Part shown: in pieces, positions 1 to 9,230 of the stretch | Layout of the letters: every line of letters starts with the position of its first letter | Numbering within the stretch: position 1 is the first letter of the stretch | From: Sphaerospermopsis kisseleviana NIES-73 | GTDB lineage: Bacteria > Cyanobacteriota > Cyanobacteriia > Cyanobacteriales > Nostocaceae | Length of the DNA: 64,000 nt | Reading direction: 5' to 3' | NCBI RefSeq assembly: GCF_002368075.1 | Contig: NZ_AP018314.1 | Coordinates: forward strand, 2,660,807-2,724,806 | The notes under the pieces: model-generated | What the model saw: the letters and a program-made list of their open reading frames with translations, nothing else | The model's database searches: none | What the model was told of the DNA's origin: nothing | Position numbers and translations under genes: made by a program

Positions 1-37
1 TAAAAATCTTTTCTTCCCCTGCCTCCTGCCTCCTGAA

Positions 38-721
38 CTACTCTACAAGACCATGCTTGATGGCAAAACGCACCAGTTCTGCGCGATTACTGGTTAAAGT
101 TTTTCTCAATAAACTGCTGACGTATTTTTCAACTGTTCGCGGACTGAGGTGTAGTTGATTACCCATTTCGGCGTTAGACAACCCGTGAGTCAATAGTTCT
201 AAGACTTCCTGCTCTCTTGTAGTTAATGATAATAACAACTGAGAATTGACAATTGGTGTTGATAAATGATTTTGTCCGTGTATTGATTTTATCAGGTTAG
301 ACCCATCTAAACTTTCTTGATAAGAGAAGCGGTATTCTGATTGAATAATTTGCGATCGCTCTAGTAAATTACGAATAGCTGCGGCTAACTCTTCTAGTTC
401 AAAAGGCTTAGGTAAGTATAAATCACATCCTGATTGATAACCAAGAATTCTTTCTTGGGTTTTGGTTCGGGCTGTTAACAAAATTACAGGTAACAACCTA
501 AACTCAGCTTGTTGACGCACCCGACGCACCAGTTCATAGCCGTTCATCTTTGGCATGACAATATCTGTCACCATCAAATCAGGATGGTTCTTTTCCACCA
601 TAGACAAAGCCTCTTGACCGTCATCAGCCATGATCACCGAATAGCCAGACAGTTCAAGATAATCACTGATAGACAGACGAGTGCCGAGGTCGTCATCCAC
701 TACAAGGATCTTCAAGGGCAT
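38..721 (-). CDS. NarL/LuxR-type response regulator (Ycf29-like)
   Basis: Two-component response regulator: an N-terminal receiver domain (about residues 1-120) followed by a LuxR-type helix-turn-helix at the C-terminus (LTTREQEVLELL, then SPRTVEKYVSSLLRK). The acidic pocket DDD, the phospho-acceptor Asp in DLMVTDIVMPKMNG, the LLTA switch Thr and the Lys of YLPKPFE are all present, so it looks phosphorylatable. The frame is open upstream to a TTG at 754, but the ATG at 721 starts directly at MPLKILVVDDD, where receiver domains normally begin, so I use it. Domain order and length fit the cyanobacterial/plastid Ycf29 group. No cognate kinase lies beside it. The target genes cannot be read from the sequence. 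Confidence 0.85.
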   Translation of the reverse strand: MPLKILVVDDDLGTRLSISDYLELSGYSVIMADDGQEALSMVEKNHPDLMVTDIVMPKMNGYELVRRVRQQAEFRLLPVILLTARTKTQERILGYQSGCDLYLPKPFELEELAAAIRNLLERSQIIQSEYRFSYQESLDGSNLIKSIHGQNHLSTPIVNSQLLLSLTTREQEVLELLTHGLSNAEMGNQLHLSPRTVEKYVSSLLRKTLTSNRAELVRFAIKHGLVE

Positions 722-953
722 GGACAGTACACCCCTAGCATTTTTCTTACTCAATATTTTGCTATTATATGCTTAGGAAGTGTTCATAAAATTTAATGTT
801 ATTTTAAATTTTAATAATGTTACACTAATAGATTGAATTAAATAGAAAATATAATGTAAAATTCAATTAGTCGAAATTCATTATTCAAATTACAAATGTT
901 TTAAACAACGAAGTAAAACGACTAAGCAATATTTAACATAAAGCAGATTTTCA

Positions 954-1421
954 ATGAGTGACAAAAACGAAGGTTATAAAGTAATTAGCGACAATCGCCA
1001 AGCTCGTTATTTGTATGAAATCCTAGAAACCTACGAAGCGGGAATACAGCTGGCAGGTACGGAGGTAAAATCAATACGGGCTGGTAAAGCAAATCTCCAG
1101 GATGGCTATGCGTTGATTCGCAATGGTGAAGCATGGCTAATAAATGTACATATTTCTCCCTATACCTCTAGTGGACAATATTTTAATCATGAACCGCGTC
1201 GGACTCGTAAATTACTGCTGCATCGGCAAGAACTCCGCAAGCTAATTGGTAAAGTAGAACAGCAGGGTTTAACCTTAGTGCCGTTAAAAATGTATCTGAA
1301 ACGAGGCTGGGTAAAAGTCAGCATCGGTTTATGTAAAGGGAAGAAAATTCACGACAAGCGGGAAAGCCTCAAACGCCGTCAAGATCAGCGTGATATTCAA
1401 CGAGCAATGAAAAATTATTAG
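954..1421 (+). CDS. smpB: SsrA-binding protein SmpB
   Basis: Partner of tmRNA in trans-translation; it delivers SsrA to stalled ribosomes in the cytoplasm. At 155 residues it has normal family length. Hallmarks are the N-terminal oligonucleotide-binding barrel (YEILETYEAGIQLAGTEVKS, then GKANLQDGYA), the KMYLKRGWVKVSIGLCKGKK strand region, and the basic tail KIHDKRESLKRRQDQRDIQRA that enters the mRNA channel. The start ATG follows an AT-rich 230-bp leader. No ssrA gene was seen in the window. Confidence 0.97.
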   Translation: MSDKNEGYKVISDNRQARYLYEILETYEAGIQLAGTEVKSIRAGKANLQDGYALIRNGEAWLINVHISPYTSSGQYFNHEPRRTRKLLLHRQELRKLIGKVEQQGLTLVPLKMYLKRGWVKVSIGLCKGKKIHDKRESLKRRQDQRDIQRAMKNY

Positions 1422-1540
1422 CTAAATATACCCTGAGCCTGATTTACAGCCAACTCTAGATTATAGCCGCAGATTGATTTGGCAAATCGGAGGAATAGAT
1501 ACATTGGTGAATATCCGAGTCGGTATAAGGCACTTTCACC

Positions 1541-1819
1541 ATGAAACGTAATTTCACCAAAACCATTGGCGCTGGAGTTCTGACGCTGACAATGGGAATT
1601 GTACTCTTAAATTTACCCGCACAAGCCCAAGTGACTCAACCTAGAACAGACATTGTACCAGACAGGACTGTTTATTATGATCGTAACGATGTTGATTGGG
1701 GTTGGCTGGGATTAATTGGCCTGTTGGGTTTAGCTGGTTTAGCCGGTAAAAAGCGTGGAGAAGAACCAACTCGTTATCGTGATCCTAATGCACCAGGAGC
1801 TACCAGTTACAGAGACTAA
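1541..1819 (+). CDS. WGxxGxxG-family secreted or membrane-anchored small protein
   Basis: A 92-residue protein with an N-terminal signal peptide (basic MKRNFTKT, hydrophobic stretch, AQA cleavage site near residue 29). A short mature segment is followed by a WGWLGLIGLLGLAGLAG run and a charged tail beginning KKRGEE. The WG-x2-G-x2-G glycine helix followed by basic residues matches the WGxxGxxG family found in cyanobacteria, which resembles a C-terminal sorting or anchoring segment. Function is unknown. It stands alone between smpB and a heptamer-repeat tract. Confidence 0.75.
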   Translation: MKRNFTKTIGAGVLTLTMGIVLLNLPAQAQVTQPRTDIVPDRTVYYDRNDVDWGWLGLIGLLGLAGLAGKKRGEEPTRYRDPNAPGATSYRD

Positions 1820-1831
1820 CATCAACATCAA

Positions 1832-1903
1832 TTTTAGATTTTGGATTTTAGATTTTGGATTTTAGATTTTGGATTTTAGATTTTAGATTTTAGATTTTGG
1901 ATT
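1832..1903 (+). repeat. Heptamer short tandem repeat (TTTTAGA/TTTTGGA)
   Basis: About ten head-to-tail copies of a 7-bp unit alternating between TTTTAGA and TTTTGGA. This is the short tandemly repeated repetitive (STRR) sequence type known from heterocystous cyanobacteria. It lies between convergent genes. Confidence 0.85.
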
Positions 1904-1952
1904 ATGAGTAAGTGTTTCATAAGCAAAACATCTAAAATCCAAAATTGTTAGC

Positions 1953-3383
1953 TTAGGCTGTCGGTTCTGGGTGGACTTGATTTATTTGAGAAGTTAAAGG
2001 AGTCCAATAGCTGGCGACTAAAGCAGCCATTAACCACCAAACGGTATTAACTTCAGGACGATACCAGACAGTATCTACTGTGCCATGAGCAAGCATACCG
2101 AGCAAAGTTGCGATCGCCCCAATTAACCAAAATCCATCTTTACTTCTCAAGTTTAGGAAACGGTGCATTTGCATAAATGCCGTATTCAAGATGACAATTA
2201 TTAACCACAGAAAACAAGCTAAACCCAAAAAACCTGTTTCTACAGCCGTCTCCAGGAAAATTGAATAGGCACTCAAAGCAGTATAACGGGGACGTTGGTA
2301 AAGAGGATAAACTTTATTGAAAGAATTGTGACCAGGACCGATACCAATAATGGGGCGATCGCGGATCATTTCAAAAACAGCATCCCAGACATTGCGGCGA
2401 AAATTATTACTACTATCTTGACGATCTGCAAAAATACTAAAAACTCGCAACCGTACAGGTTCAACAAAAATCACCGCCAACACCAATACCCCAATCAAAC
2501 CCCCTACAATAATTGGCAATGACCAAGTGCGCCAAAAAGGTGGCATTTCCACACTCCACCAATAAACCAACAATGCCATTGCAGCCAAAAGCCCCACCAC
2601 CAAACCAATCCAGCCCCCACGACTAAAAGTAAGAACCAAACAGGCTGTATTAACAACAAACATTGTTACTGCTAAAGCTTTCCTAATCCAACCTTGCCAA
2701 ACAAAAATAGCCACCAAACTTAAAACCACTGCTGGTATTAGATATCCAGCCAATAAGTTAGGATTACCTAAATAACTGTAAACCCTGGTGGTCTTAGCCA
2801 AGCTGGACTCTGGATCAACCCAAGTAGCCAATGCTTTAGCGCCAAAAAACCATTGCCGAATTCCATATACACTGACAATCAGAGATATATGTAAGTAAAG
2901 AGTAATCAACCAAGACCGCAAACGGGAAATTCTGAGAACTCTAGCGCATAGAACAAAAAGCAATAAATAGAGTGTTAACGTTACCAAATCACTCAACGCG
3001 GCCTTTTTCACTGGTGATAAAGCTGTAGCTGCCACAGCAATAAACCAATAGAGCAAAACTAGCAGATGAATTGGCGTGAACGAAGCGGCATTTGTCAGAC
3101 TTGTATCATCAGATAAAGTCAATAGCACCCAGAACCCCACGCCAGCTACAAGCAGCAAACCGATTAGGGTACTAGAAACAAAAGGTGCAAGAGCATAGAT
3201 AAGACTAAGTAGAGCAGCCGCTATCGTATCTCCCCACTGCATTAAAATACTGGTTTGTCGCCAAGGACGTAAAATCCCCACCATCAACCGATGCAGGTAA
3301 CTGGTATCCAGATATTCTCTGAGCGGTACAGAGGATAAAGTCAATCTTTGCCAGACTAAATTCATAAACAAGGTTGTGATCAA
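1953..3383 (-). CDS. ictB: IctB-family membrane protein (O-antigen-ligase-like fold)
   Basis: A 476-residue polytopic membrane protein with roughly ten to twelve hydrophobic segments and a Wzy_C/O-antigen-ligase-type core (YLGNPNLLAGYLIPAV, then LTFSRGGWIGLVVGLL). A large loop carries RRNVWDAVFEMIRDRPIIGIGPGHNSFNKVYPLY. This matches cyanobacterial IctB, first described as involved in inorganic carbon accumulation. The fold is shared with glycan ligases, so transport of bicarbonate itself is doubtful. The ATG at 3383 places the conserved LVWQRLTLSS near the N-terminus. It stands as a single gene flanked by repeats. Confidence 0.85.
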   Translation of the reverse strand: MITTLFMNLVWQRLTLSSVPLREYLDTSYLHRLMVGILRPWRQTSILMQWGDTIAAALLSLIYALAPFVSSTLIGLLLVAGVGFWVLLTLSDDTSLTNAASFTPIHLLVLLYWFIAVAATALSPVKKAALSDLVTLTLYLLLFVLCARVLRISRLRSWLITLYLHISLIVSVYGIRQWFFGAKALATWVDPESSLAKTTRVYSYLGNPNLLAGYLIPAVVLSLVAIFVWQGWIRKALAVTMFVVNTACLVLTFSRGGWIGLVVGLLAAMALLVYWWSVEMPPFWRTWSLPIIVGGLIGVLVLAVIFVEPVRLRVFSIFADRQDSSNNFRRNVWDAVFEMIRDRPIIGIGPGHNSFNKVYPLYQRPRYTALSAYSIFLETAVETGFLGLACFLWLIIVILNTAFMQMHRFLNLRSKDGFWLIGAIATLLGMLAHGTVDTVWYRPEVNTVWWLMAALVASYWTPLTSQINQVHPEPTA

Positions 3384-3422
3384 CTAGCACCTAATTGTAG
3401 AACTTAGCCTTAATCATAATCC

Positions 3423-3545
3423 GGTGGTTGGTAATTGGTGATTGGTGATTGGTAATTGGTGATTGGTAATTGGTAATTCAATGAAAGGATTTTGGATTGT
3501 TTTTGTCAATTCCAATCTAAAATCTAAAATCTAAAATCTAAAATT
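3423..3545. repeat. Heptamer STRR cluster (GATTGGT and AATCTAA units)
   Basis: From 3423 to 3478 is a tract of GATTGGT/AATTGGT heptamers. From about 3512 to 3545 AATCTAA-type heptamers repeat four times; these are the reverse complement of the unit at 1832-1903. The two tracts sit between divergent/convergent gene ends with no ORF. Confidence 0.8.
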
Positions 3546-3559
3546 TTCTTCCCCAGTCA

Positions 3560-5125
3560 CTATTTAGCGGAATTAGCCGTTGGCAGTGGCAAAGAAATTA
3601 CATAGCGATATCCTGATTCTGGAGAACCTTGGATGGAAATCTGTCCACCATGTAGTTCTGCCATCTGACAGCTGAGTAACAAACCCAGTTTTTCACGAGA
3701 CAGATTCACAGAAGTATTACCTAAATCCTTATCTGATCTATCAACCAAGATTCCTAATTGCTGCTCAATCAAATTGGCTGACTTTTCCCAATTTCCTGGG
3801 GCATTCTTTTGATTTTCTAAATCAGAATCATACTTTTCAGACTTACCCAAGATTTCTGATATGGACAAAGAATCAAGACGTAAATAAGAGTCAATTTCAC
3901 CGTTTCCATCTCCTACTCCTAACCAGGGATGGGAAACCCAAATAGTAATACAGAGCGTATTTTCTTTATAAGAAATATGAACACGAACAATACTACCTGT
4001 AGTAGAAAGTTGAATAATGCTAAACAACAGGTTATACAAAATTTGTCGCACCTTATCTTTATCTAAAGGCCAAATGCGATTGTGTCCTGGTTCTATAGAC
4101 AAGCGAATTTCTTGATTCCGACGGACAGCCACTTCTGATAGAGTGTTGATAGCTTGTTGACACAGCATTTCAATATCTACAGGAGCTAAGTTCAGCACAT
4201 TAGAATTATCACTTAATGTTCCTAGTTCGGTAATTTCATTGACTAAAGACAATAAGTAGCGTCCACTGTGTTGGATAATCTCTAGATATTCTCGCTGCTT
4301 TGTTGTTAAAGGCCCATAAATTTCACGTGCCAGAACACCAGCCATCCCCAGTACGGATGTTAAGGGTGTACGCAATTCTTGAGTTAGTTGGCCTAAGAGT
4401 TCTAGTTTCAGTTGCTGAGTAGAATTACAAACATTTTCTAGAATGGGTGGTGCGATTTTCAAGTCAATTGCCTGTTCTTCCTGGAATGGCAAGCTAGGAA
4501 TACTTGTATTGGGAATACTTGTACTGGGAATACTTGTAATAGTGCTTTTTTGGAATTGACCTTGCAACAATCGGTTGCGTTCAAATTCACTCATGCACCA
4601 ACGAGCAATGATTTGCAAAAACTCAATTTCTCGATCTGTGAAATTGCGTGGCTGACGATTCATGACTGCCAATGCACCCAAGCAGTATCCTGAAGCATCA
4701 ATTAATGGCGCTCCCAAGTAGGAACGGATGCCATATTTTTGGACTAACTTACTGGTAGATATTGGTGTATTTATTGCTGATTTTGTATCATTAATAACTA
4801 ATGTTTGAGAATTTTCTACCACCTGAGAGCAAAAAGAATCCCGTCGTAATAATTGACGTTTTTGTGCTAGATCATTCATGAGACCTAATCTTGATAAACC
4901 CACTGATGATTTGAACCAGTGAACTTCTTGGTCCATAAATCCCAAAATAGAAATTTCTGCTGCCAAAAAGTGAGCAGCTGTTTGAGTAGCTTCTTCAAAT
5001 ACCGGAATTGTTTCTGGTTGCCGTAAACCCAAGTCTAACAATACTCTGATGCGTTGTTCTTCTTTTGTGTCTAAACCATTCCAACCATCATTGGGGGCAA
5101 ATAGTTTGTTTTCAGGCTCTATCAT
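3560..5125 (-). CDS. GAF-domain histidine-kinase-like protein, probably catalytically degenerate
   Basis: A 521-residue cytosolic protein: GAF domain (about 25-185), a Ser/Pro-rich linker with three SIP repeats (about 195-213), a HisKA-like dimerisation helix (about 240-310) and an HATPase-like C-terminus. The H-box reads QLTQELRTPLTS, with Gln249 where the phospho-accepting His should be. The N-box reads NLLFSIIQLS (Ser369 in place of the Mg-chelating Asn). The DxGxG box is replaced by SHPWLGVGDG; only the late G2-like LHGGQISIQGSPESG looks normal. The GAF part, with Cys99 in SFCSQVV, resembles the cyanobacterial Hik2/chloroplast sensor kinase group. It probably signals through a partner rather than by autophosphorylation. 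Confidence 0.8.
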   Translation of the reverse strand: MIEPENKLFAPNDGWNGLDTKEEQRIRVLLDLGLRQPETIPVFEEATQTAAHFLAAEISILGFMDQEVHWFKSSVGLSRLGLMNDLAQKRQLLRRDSFCSQVVENSQTLVINDTKSAINTPISTSKLVQKYGIRSYLGAPLIDASGYCLGALAVMNRQPRNFTDREIEFLQIIARWCMSEFERNRLLQGQFQKSTITSIPSTSIPNTSIPSLPFQEEQAIDLKIAPPILENVCNSTQQLKLELLGQLTQELRTPLTSVLGMAGVLAREIYGPLTTKQREYLEIIQHSGRYLLSLVNEITELGTLSDNSNVLNLAPVDIEMLCQQAINTLSEVAVRRNQEIRLSIEPGHNRIWPLDKDKVRQILYNLLFSIIQLSTTGSIVRVHISYKENTLCITIWVSHPWLGVGDGNGEIDSYLRLDSLSISEILGKSEKYDSDLENQKNAPGNWEKSANLIEQQLGILVDRSDKDLGNTSVNLSREKLGLLLSCQMAELHGGQISIQGSPESGYRYVISLPLPTANSAK

Positions 5126-5440
5126 TGCTACTGCTACCTTGATACTTGCTACATACTGTAAGTTGTGTAACCGCTGGGATGAGGTTACTATTTCCTATTT
5201 TTCAGCATTCCCCAATTTCACTTGGGATTAATACGTTGGAAAAAATTTTTTTTCTACTAGCAGTATCAGGCTAAAGTCAGCCTACACAGATAATAGTAAA
5301 ACCTTGTTGGTGCATTGCTTTTTTTACTCTTCTTTTATACTTCATGGACTAGCAAAAGGCTGTGATATACACTTTTTCAATTTCAAATTGCCTAAAATCC
5401 CTGACCTGTAATATTTTCATGTTTATTCAGCAAACCCTAA
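5126..5440. other. Intergenic region with a solitary IS-like end
   Basis: No convincing gene. Positions 5422-5439 (TTTATTCAGCAAACCCTA) and about 30 bp to the left closely match the right end of the IS remnant at 44613-44630. This looks like a solo element end abutting cofG. The remainder is AT-rich and holds the upstream region of the histidine-kinase-like gene. Confidence 0.5.
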
Positions 5441-6358
5441 TTACCTATTTCTTAGAAACTGAGGATAAACAGGCAACCTGGTTACTAACTCCCAGCCCCC
5501 AGAGTGTAAAATTTCTCTTAATCTCTGTACCTGTAAATGGGGATAATCTGGGTTAACTTCATCTTTTGGACCTATACCCCCCAAATCTCTCGCACCTGCA
5601 TCTAAACACGCTAATAACCAATTTTCATCTAGCACTAAATTAGGCGGAATTTGAATTGTAATATTTGCGGGTAAAATTTCCCGTGCTTTCCTGATCACGT
5701 GCGGTAGTTGATGAGGATCAAAAGCTTCTGCGTTAAAGGTTTGCTGACTTCCCGGACTGTGGGGTTGCAAAATAACTTCTTGTATATGTTGATAGCGTTG
5801 ATGCAACTCAGAAATAGCCGTCAAAGTTTCCCATCTATCATCTTCACTTTCTCCTATTCCCAATAACAACCCAGTCGTAAAGGGAATTTGCAACTCTCCC
5901 GCCCATTGTAATTGTTGTAAACGCACTTGAGGTAATTTACTCGGTGCATGACGATGAACAGTATTTAATAACTTGGGTGTCAACTGTTCCAACATCAACC
6001 CCATCGAAACATTAACATTTTTCAGCTTTTCCATTTCCGTAAAACTCAGTGGTCCGGCATTGGTATGGGGTAAAAATCCCATTGATAAAGCTAAAGCACA
6101 TAAATCATAAATAAGCTGAAACCACTTTTCCCGCCTTGATGATAAAGGATGAACTTCACCGCTGAGAATGAGTATTTCACAGACATTTTGATTTTTTAAA
6201 GGTAATAAAATATTCTCTGCTTGTTCTAGCTTCATCCAAGGACGTGAACCTGGTTCAACACGAAAATTACAATAACTACATCTATTAAAACATTCGTAAG
6301 TAGGAACAAGAGTATATGCAGGACTATAAGTGACTACCTTGGGACTAGATGAGAGCAT
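5441..6358 (-). CDS. cofG: 7,8-didemethyl-8-hydroxy-5-deazariboflavin synthase, CofG subunit
   Basis: Radical SAM enzyme that, with CofH, makes the deazaflavin chromophore FO (used by some photolyases and in F420). The 305-residue protein has the CxxxCxxC cluster motif at Cys23, Cys27 and Cys30 (ECFNRCSYCNF), which binds the 4Fe-4S cluster. It continues with ILILSGEVHPLSSRR and an HTNAGPLSFTEM segment, then the C-terminal CDAGARDLGGIGPKDEVNPD typical of CofG. The ATG at 6358 fits the family start. cofH is not in the window, as is usual for cyanobacteria, where the two genes lie apart. Its 3' end meets the IS-like end described at 5422-5439. Confidence 0.9.
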   Translation of the reverse strand: MLSSSPKVVTYSPAYTLVPTYECFNRCSYCNFRVEPGSRPWMKLEQAENILLPLKNQNVCEILILSGEVHPLSSRREKWFQLIYDLCALALSMGFLPHTNAGPLSFTEMEKLKNVNVSMGLMLEQLTPKLLNTVHRHAPSKLPQVRLQQLQWAGELQIPFTTGLLLGIGESEDDRWETLTAISELHQRYQHIQEVILQPHSPGSQQTFNAEAFDPHQLPHVIRKAREILPANITIQIPPNLVLDENWLLACLDAGARDLGGIGPKDEVNPDYPHLQVQRLREILHSGGWELVTRLPVYPQFLRNR

Positions 6359-6467
6359 TTTTACAATCCAGAGAATAAGTTTACAAAAATATAAAGCCTG
6401 TAACCCTTACTATATCTAGGTTTTCTGATCCTATGAGAAAAATTTTAAAAAATATTACGAAAACCCC

Positions 6468-6499
6468 TTTACAAATCGAAATATTTGACCTACTATAAA
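6468..6499 (+). promoter_or_regulatory. psbA promoter, copy 1
   Basis: A -35 box TTTACA (6468-6473) and a -10 box TACTAT (6491-6496) are separated by 17 bp. This is a good housekeeping-sigma arrangement and leaves a leader of about 50 nt before the ATG at 6557. An alternative -10 reading is TATAAA three bases downstream. Confidence 0.7.
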
Positions 6500-6556
6500 G
6501 TCATCAGGTAGAAACACCTACCAAAACATACATACATAAAACGCAATCATAAGAAC

Positions 6557-7639
6557 ATGACAACCGCCATCCAACAGCGCCAAAGCGCCAACGTATGGGA
6601 TCGTTTCTGTGAATTTATCACAAGCACCAACAACCGCCTTTACATCGGCTGGTTCGGTGTATTAATGATCCCCACCCTGTTAGCAGCAACCACTTGCTTC
6701 ATCATCGCATTTATCGCTGCTCCTCCCGTTGACATCGACGGCATCCGTGAACCAGTTGCAGGTTCATTAATCTACGGAAACAACATCATCTCTGGTGCAG
6801 TTGTTCCTTCCTCTAACGCTATCGGTTTACACTTCTACCCCATTTGGGAAGCAGCTTCCTTAGATGAGTGGTTGTATAACGGTGGTCCTTACCAATTGGT
6901 AATTTTCCACTTCTTGATCGGAGTAGCTTGCTACTTAGGTCGTGAATGGGAACTTTCCTACCGCTTAGGAATGCGTCCTTGGATCTGCGTAGCTTTCTCT
7001 GCACCTTTAGCAGCAGCAACCGCAGTATTCTTGATCTACCCCATCGGTCAAGGTTCATTCTCCGATGGTATGCCCTTAGGTATCTCCGGTACATTCAACT
7101 TCATGATCGTGTTCCAAGCAGAACACAACATCTTGATGCACCCCTTCCACATGTTAGGTGTAGCTGGTGTATTCGGTGGTAGCTTGTTCTCTGCAATGCA
7201 CGGTTCTTTGGTAACATCTTCCTTGGTTCGTGAAACAACCGAAACCGAATCTCAAAACTACGGTTACAAATTCGGTCAAGAAGAAGAAACCTACAACATC
7301 GTTGCAGCACACGGTTACTTCGGTCGCTTGATCTTCCAATACGCTTCATTCAACAACAGCCGTTCCTTACACTTCTTCTTGGCTGCATGGCCAGTAGTTG
7401 GTATCTGGTTCACAGCGTTGGGCGTAAGCACAATGGCTTTCAACTTAAACGGTTTCAACTTCAACCAGTCCATCATTGACTCTCAAGGTCGTGTAATCGG
7501 TACTTGGGCAGATGTAATCAACCGCGCAAACTTAGGTATGGAAGTAATGCACGAGCGTAACGCTCACAACTTCCCCTTAGACTTAGCTGCTGGTGAAGTT
7601 GCTCCTGTTGCTTTGACTGCTCCTGCAATCAACGGTTAA
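6557..7639 (+). CDS. psbA: Photosystem II reaction-centre protein D1 (high-light E130 form)
   Basis: Thylakoid-membrane core subunit of photosystem II. The 360-residue protein has every functional residue in place: Tyr161 (YZ), Mn-cluster ligands Asp170, Glu189, His332, Glu333, Asp342 and Ala344, chlorophyll/iron/quinone ligands His198, His215, His272, and Ser264 at the QB site. Residue 130 is Glu, the D1:2-like form linked to high light. A C-terminal extension follows Ala344, so CtpA processing is expected. It is identical to the second copy at 8080-9162, including upstream and downstream signals. It is divergent from cofG. Confidence 0.99.
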   Translation: MTTAIQQRQSANVWDRFCEFITSTNNRLYIGWFGVLMIPTLLAATTCFIIAFIAAPPVDIDGIREPVAGSLIYGNNIISGAVVPSSNAIGLHFYPIWEAASLDEWLYNGGPYQLVIFHFLIGVACYLGREWELSYRLGMRPWICVAFSAPLAAATAVFLIYPIGQGSFSDGMPLGISGTFNFMIVFQAEHNILMHPFHMLGVAGVFGGSLFSAMHGSLVTSSLVRETTETESQNYGYKFGQEEETYNIVAAHGYFGRLIFQYASFNNSRSLHFFLAAWPVVGIWFTALGVSTMAFNLNGFNFNQSIIDSQGRVIGTWADVINRANLGMEVMHERNAHNFPLDLAAGEVAPVALTAPAING

Positions 7640-7677
7640 TCTGAAACTGGGTTTAATAAGCTTAGTTAAATAAGAAA

Positions 7678-7707
7678 ATACCCTCCAGAAATGGGGGGTA
7701 TTTTTTT
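7678..7707 (+). terminator. Rho-independent terminator of psbA copy 1
   Basis: The inverted repeat ATACCCTCC (7678-7686) / GGGGGGTAT (7693-7701) forms a 9-bp stem with one G-U pair and a 6-nt loop, followed by a run of seven T. Confidence 0.9.
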
Positions 7708-7815
7708 GTTTTTTTTTAGTAGCAGGTTCACTGTTAATTATCCATTATTGAAGGGCTTGACAATTTCAGTGAAATCATCTGTAGCAATCCTAAATCATTT
7801 ATAAGAAAATATCAT

Positions 7816-7905
7816 AGTAAAAATACCATTTTCGGTAAAATCATCCGTCGGGAAATACCCGCAAACATCGTTTATGAGGATGATTTGGCTTTAGGCTTTA
7901 CAGAG
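7816..7905 (+). pseudogene. Relic of a HIT-family (histidine triad) hydrolase gene
   Basis: In the 280-bp spacer between the psbA copies, the + frame starting at 7816 translates to SKNTIFGKIIRREIPANI followed by VYEDDLALGFTELN. This matches the conserved N-terminus of HIT/Hint nucleotide hydrolases (TIFxKIIRxEIPANIVYEDDxALAF). There is no upstream ATG in frame, and after about residue 30 the similarity ends; no His-triad motif follows. It is therefore a roughly 90-bp fragment, not a working gene. It probably marks the former downstream neighbour of psbA, cut during rearrangement. Confidence 0.75.
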
Positions 7906-7990
7906 CTTAATTCTCATCATAATTTCTGTCTAACCCATAACCTATAATTAAAACCTATTAATAATATAAGCTACACAAAATTCAGTTATC

Positions 7991-8022
7991 TTTACAAATC
8001 GAAATATTTGACCTACTATAAA
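7991..8022 (+). promoter_or_regulatory. psbA promoter, copy 2
   Basis: Same TTTACA - 17 bp - TACTAT arrangement as copy 1 (7991-7996 and 8014-8019), so both genes should be driven by the same signal. Confidence 0.7.
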
Positions 8023-8079
8023 GTCATCAGGTAGAAACACCTACCAAAACATACATACATAAAACGCAATCATAAGAAC

Positions 8080-9162
8080 ATGACAACCGCCATCCAACAG
8101 CGCCAAAGCGCCAACGTATGGGATCGTTTCTGTGAATTTATCACAAGCACCAACAACCGCCTTTACATCGGCTGGTTCGGTGTATTAATGATCCCCACCC
8201 TGTTAGCAGCAACCACTTGCTTCATCATCGCATTTATCGCTGCTCCTCCCGTTGACATCGACGGCATCCGTGAACCAGTTGCAGGTTCATTAATCTACGG
8301 AAACAACATCATCTCTGGTGCAGTTGTTCCTTCCTCTAACGCTATCGGTTTACACTTCTACCCCATTTGGGAAGCAGCTTCCTTAGATGAGTGGTTGTAT
8401 AACGGTGGTCCTTACCAATTGGTAATTTTCCACTTCTTGATCGGAGTAGCTTGCTACTTAGGTCGTGAATGGGAACTTTCCTACCGCTTAGGAATGCGTC
8501 CTTGGATCTGCGTAGCTTTCTCTGCACCTTTAGCAGCAGCAACCGCAGTATTCTTGATCTACCCCATCGGTCAAGGTTCATTCTCCGATGGTATGCCCTT
8601 AGGTATCTCCGGTACATTCAACTTCATGATCGTGTTCCAAGCAGAACACAACATCTTGATGCACCCCTTCCACATGTTAGGTGTAGCTGGTGTATTCGGT
8701 GGTAGCTTGTTCTCTGCAATGCACGGTTCTTTGGTAACATCTTCCTTGGTTCGTGAAACAACCGAAACCGAATCTCAAAACTACGGTTACAAATTCGGTC
8801 AAGAAGAAGAAACCTACAACATCGTTGCAGCACACGGTTACTTCGGTCGCTTGATCTTCCAATACGCTTCATTCAACAACAGCCGTTCCTTACACTTCTT
8901 CTTGGCTGCATGGCCAGTAGTTGGTATCTGGTTCACAGCGTTGGGCGTAAGCACAATGGCTTTCAACTTAAACGGTTTCAACTTCAACCAGTCCATCATT
9001 GACTCTCAAGGTCGTGTAATCGGTACTTGGGCAGATGTAATCAACCGCGCAAACTTAGGTATGGAAGTAATGCACGAGCGTAACGCTCACAACTTCCCCT
9101 TAGACTTAGCTGCTGGTGAAGTTGCTCCTGTTGCTTTGACTGCTCCTGCAATCAACGGTTAA
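8080..9162 (+). CDS. psbA: Photosystem II reaction-centre protein D1, second identical copy
   Basis: Encodes the same 360-residue D1 as the gene at 6557-7639, with no amino-acid difference, including Glu130, the Mn ligands and the cleavable tail after Ala344. Because promoter, leader and terminator are duplicated too, this copy most likely adds gene dosage for the rapidly turned-over D1 rather than a different isoform. The absence of any visible divergence, even at silent positions, points to recent duplication or active gene conversion. Confidence 0.99.
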   Translation: MTTAIQQRQSANVWDRFCEFITSTNNRLYIGWFGVLMIPTLLAATTCFIIAFIAAPPVDIDGIREPVAGSLIYGNNIISGAVVPSSNAIGLHFYPIWEAASLDEWLYNGGPYQLVIFHFLIGVACYLGREWELSYRLGMRPWICVAFSAPLAAATAVFLIYPIGQGSFSDGMPLGISGTFNFMIVFQAEHNILMHPFHMLGVAGVFGGSLFSAMHGSLVTSSLVRETTETESQNYGYKFGQEEETYNIVAAHGYFGRLIFQYASFNNSRSLHFFLAAWPVVGIWFTALGVSTMAFNLNGFNFNQSIIDSQGRVIGTWADVINRANLGMEVMHERNAHNFPLDLAAGEVAPVALTAPAING

Positions 9163-9200
9163 TCTGAAACTGGGTTTAATAAGCTTAGTTAAATAAGAAA

Positions 9201-9230
9201 ATACCCTCCAGAAATGGGGGGTATTTTTTT
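9201..9230 (+). terminator. Rho-independent terminator of psbA copy 2
   Basis: Same hairpin as copy 1 (ATACCCTCC / GGGGGGTAT, 6-nt loop) followed by the T-run. Identity between copies ends two bases after it. Confidence 0.9.

Larger units (their letters stand above)
6467..7709 (+). repeat. Tandem duplication, copy 1 (psbA unit)
   Basis: A 1243-bp unit carrying promoter, leader, psbA and terminator. Reading both copies side by side I found no difference from copy 2 at 7990-9232; the offset is exactly 1523 bp. Identity stops abruptly at both ends, before the C preceding TTTACA and after the terminator T-run. Confidence 0.93.

Noticed and set aside
6819-7349. Several open frames on both strands inside psbA, repeated in the second copy
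   Set aside because: They are antisense or shifted shadows of a highly constrained gene and have no ribosome sites or recognisable products.
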